NCBI GenBank assembly: GCA_900549275.1
Contig: URNU01000094.1
Coordinates: 1-6,158, forward strand
Source of the DNA: an uncultured Collinsella sp.
GTDB taxonomy: Bacteria > Actinomycetota > Coriobacteriia > Coriobacteriales > Coriobacteriaceae
DNA: 6,158 bases
Reading direction: 5' to 3'
The translations under genes were made by a program, and so were the position numbers. Below are positions 5,046 to 6,158 of the stretch, in pieces. Positions within the stretch are counted from its first letter, which is position 1. Every line of letters begins with the position of its first letter. The notes beneath the pieces are model-generated. The model was not told the DNA's origin and searched no databases. It saw only the letters and a list, made by a program, of their open reading frames with translations.

Positions 5046-6158
5046 TTAGCGGGTTGTCGCTTTGGCTTGGGTGGCGCGATAGGTGCGTGCCGGGTGGCAG
5101 AGTAGTACCGCCACGACCATAAAGAATGCCGTGGTGCCCAGGCTGATGGGGTAGACCATCATGATGTTCGCAAAGGTGCGGAAGTGCGGGAACACGCAGA
5201 ACATCCAATAGAAGCGGATGCCGCAGACGCAGATCATGGTGATGAGGGCGGGCGTGAGCGAGATACCAAAGCCGCGCAGGTAGCCTGACATGTTTTCGTA
5301 GAACATGCTAAAGGCGTACGCCGGGAAGATCGAACATACGCGGATATAGCCGATTGAGACGATGTTGGGATCGCTGTTGAACAGCGACAAGATCTCGCGC
5401 CCCAGGCCGACAATGACGACAATCGTGGTGAGCGCGACGATACCGCCTTCGACCAGGCAGACTTTGAGCGTTTTGGTGCAGCGGTCGATCTGGCGGGCAC
5501 CGTGGTTTTGTCCCACAAAGGTGGTGCAAGCCTGGCTAAAGCTGTTGAGCAGGTTGTAGCACACGTACTCCAGGCTCATGGCGGCGCTCGATGCCGCCAT
5601 GACCTCGGTGCCCAAGCTGTTGATGGCGGATTGGATGATGATATTGGCGACGGCAAAGACAGCGCTTTGGATGCCGGCGGGCAGGCCGATCTTGACGATG
5701 CGCTTGAGGGCGATGGGGTCGATAGCCAGGTCGCGCGGGGTGACGCGGACGACGGAATCGGTCTTGAGCAGGCGGATAAAGAGCGTAGCGGCGCTGACGG
5801 TGTAGGCAATGGCGGTGGCGATGGCGACGCCCGCGACGCCCCAGTGGAGTATGGGGACAAAGATGAGGTCCAGGCCAATGTTGAGGACGGTGGACACGGC
5901 AAGCGCCTGCAGCGGCATGCGGGTGATGCCGACGGAGCGGAAGATCGCGGCCTCAAAGTTGTAGAGCAAGATCGAGGGCATGCTCAGCAAAAAGACGCGC
6001 AGGTAGAGCGAAGCGAGCGGCATGGTCTCGGCGGGAACGTTGAGCGCGGCGAGCATGGGCTCGGCAAAGATCTCGCCCAGAGCGATGACGACAAAGCCCA
6101 CGAGTGCCATTAAAATCGAGGTATGGACGGCGCGTTTGACCATGTTCTGATCGTTGCG
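5046..6158 (-). CDS. MATE family efflux transporter, 5' truncated by window edge
   Basis: An inner-membrane antiporter of the MATE family, which exports drugs and cationic toxins using Na+ or H+ gradients. The frame stays open to the right edge. The Met codon at 6143 is preceded in frame by Arg-Asn-Asp-Gln-Asn and leads into MVKRAVHTS, which is an internal MATE segment (the loop before helix 3). About 370 residues are visible of a usual ~450, so roughly the first 80-90 residues lie outside. Landmarks, numbered from the visible end, are the Y...F..S.P...L.N....IFRSVG.TR.P segment (about 52-82), NIGLDLIFV (93-101) with GVAGVAIAT (107-115) closing the first half, and a second-half start containing SAAMSLEYVCYNLLNSFSQA (191-210) with VGQNHGA (215-221), a strong MATE marker. 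Which MATE subgroup and which substrate cannot be decided. TAA stop at 5048-5046. It is convergent with LysR. Confidence 0.94.
   Translation of the reverse strand, partial: RNDQNMVKRAVHTSILMALVGFVVIALGEIFAEPMLAALNVPAETMPLASLYLRVFLLSMPSILLYNFEAAIFRSVGITRMPLQALAVSTVLNIGLDLIFVPILHWGVAGVAIATAIAYTVSAATLFIRLLKTDSVVRVTPRDLAIDPIALKRIVKIGLPAGIQSAVFAVANIIIQSAINSLGTEVMAASSAAMSLEYVCYNLLNSFSQACTTFVGQNHGARQIDRCTKTLKVCLVEGGIVALTTIVVIVGLGREILSLFNSDPNIVSIGYIRVCSIFPAYAFSMFYENMSGYLRGFGISLTPALITMICVCGIRFYWMFCVFPHFRTFANIMMVYPISLGTTAFFMVVAVLLCHPARTYRATQAKATTR

Noticed and set aside
5502..6113. A 203-codon + strand frame opposite the MATE gene
   Set aside because: It has the same antisense-of-a-membrane-protein composition (Asp, Gly, Gln, His) and no plausible family. 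The opposite strand carries MATE motifs.
6141..6143. ATG at 6143 (- strand) as the start of the MATE gene
   Set aside because: The frame remains open upstream to the window edge, the residues before it continue a typical internal loop, and no ribosome binding site precedes it in the visible 15 bases.

Overview
The window is a GC-rich bacterial chromosome segment carrying six well-supported protein genes plus the 3' part of a seventh. The protein sequences and strong AAAGGAG-type ribosome binding sites fit a Gram-positive gut actinobacterium. My best guess is class Coriobacteriia (Collinsella-like), inferred from overall protein style and composition because no rRNA or other marker is present. 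I see no tRNA, rRNA, CRISPR array, insertion sequence, integrase or phage gene.

Layout on the + strand, left half: the 3' part of prfC (peptide chain release factor 3) enters from the left edge and ends at 657. A long GC-rich hairpin terminator follows, and a sigma70-like promoter starts just behind it. That promoter appears to drive a two-gene operon after a leader of about 80 nt containing a hairpin. The first gene encodes a VUT/YhhQ-type membrane transporter (814-1536). The second encodes a compact short-chain dehydrogenase/reductase (1546-2226), and its ribosome binding site overlaps the transporter's stop codon. A strong hairpin terminator at 2228-2263 closes the operon.

Layout, right half: ung (uracil-DNA glycosylase, 2277-3002) and an EamA/DMT-family permease (3091-3993) lie in tandem on the - strand. 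The permease is divergent from a LysR-family regulator (4152-5018, + strand) across a 158-nt, AT-richer, dyad-rich intergenic region. This is the usual arrangement for a LysR regulator controlling its neighbour. A MATE-family multidrug/toxin exporter (- strand, from 5046) runs off the right edge and converges on the LysR gene with only 27 nt between them.

The genes are mostly ordinary housekeeping and transport functions, and I find no convincing new multi-gene system. The points most worth a second look are: the VUT transporter's departures from the YhhQ pattern, together with its structured leader and its coupling to an SDR enzyme; a set of mutually exclusive pairings before ung that could mask its ribosome binding site; and candidate operators between the LysR and permease genes.
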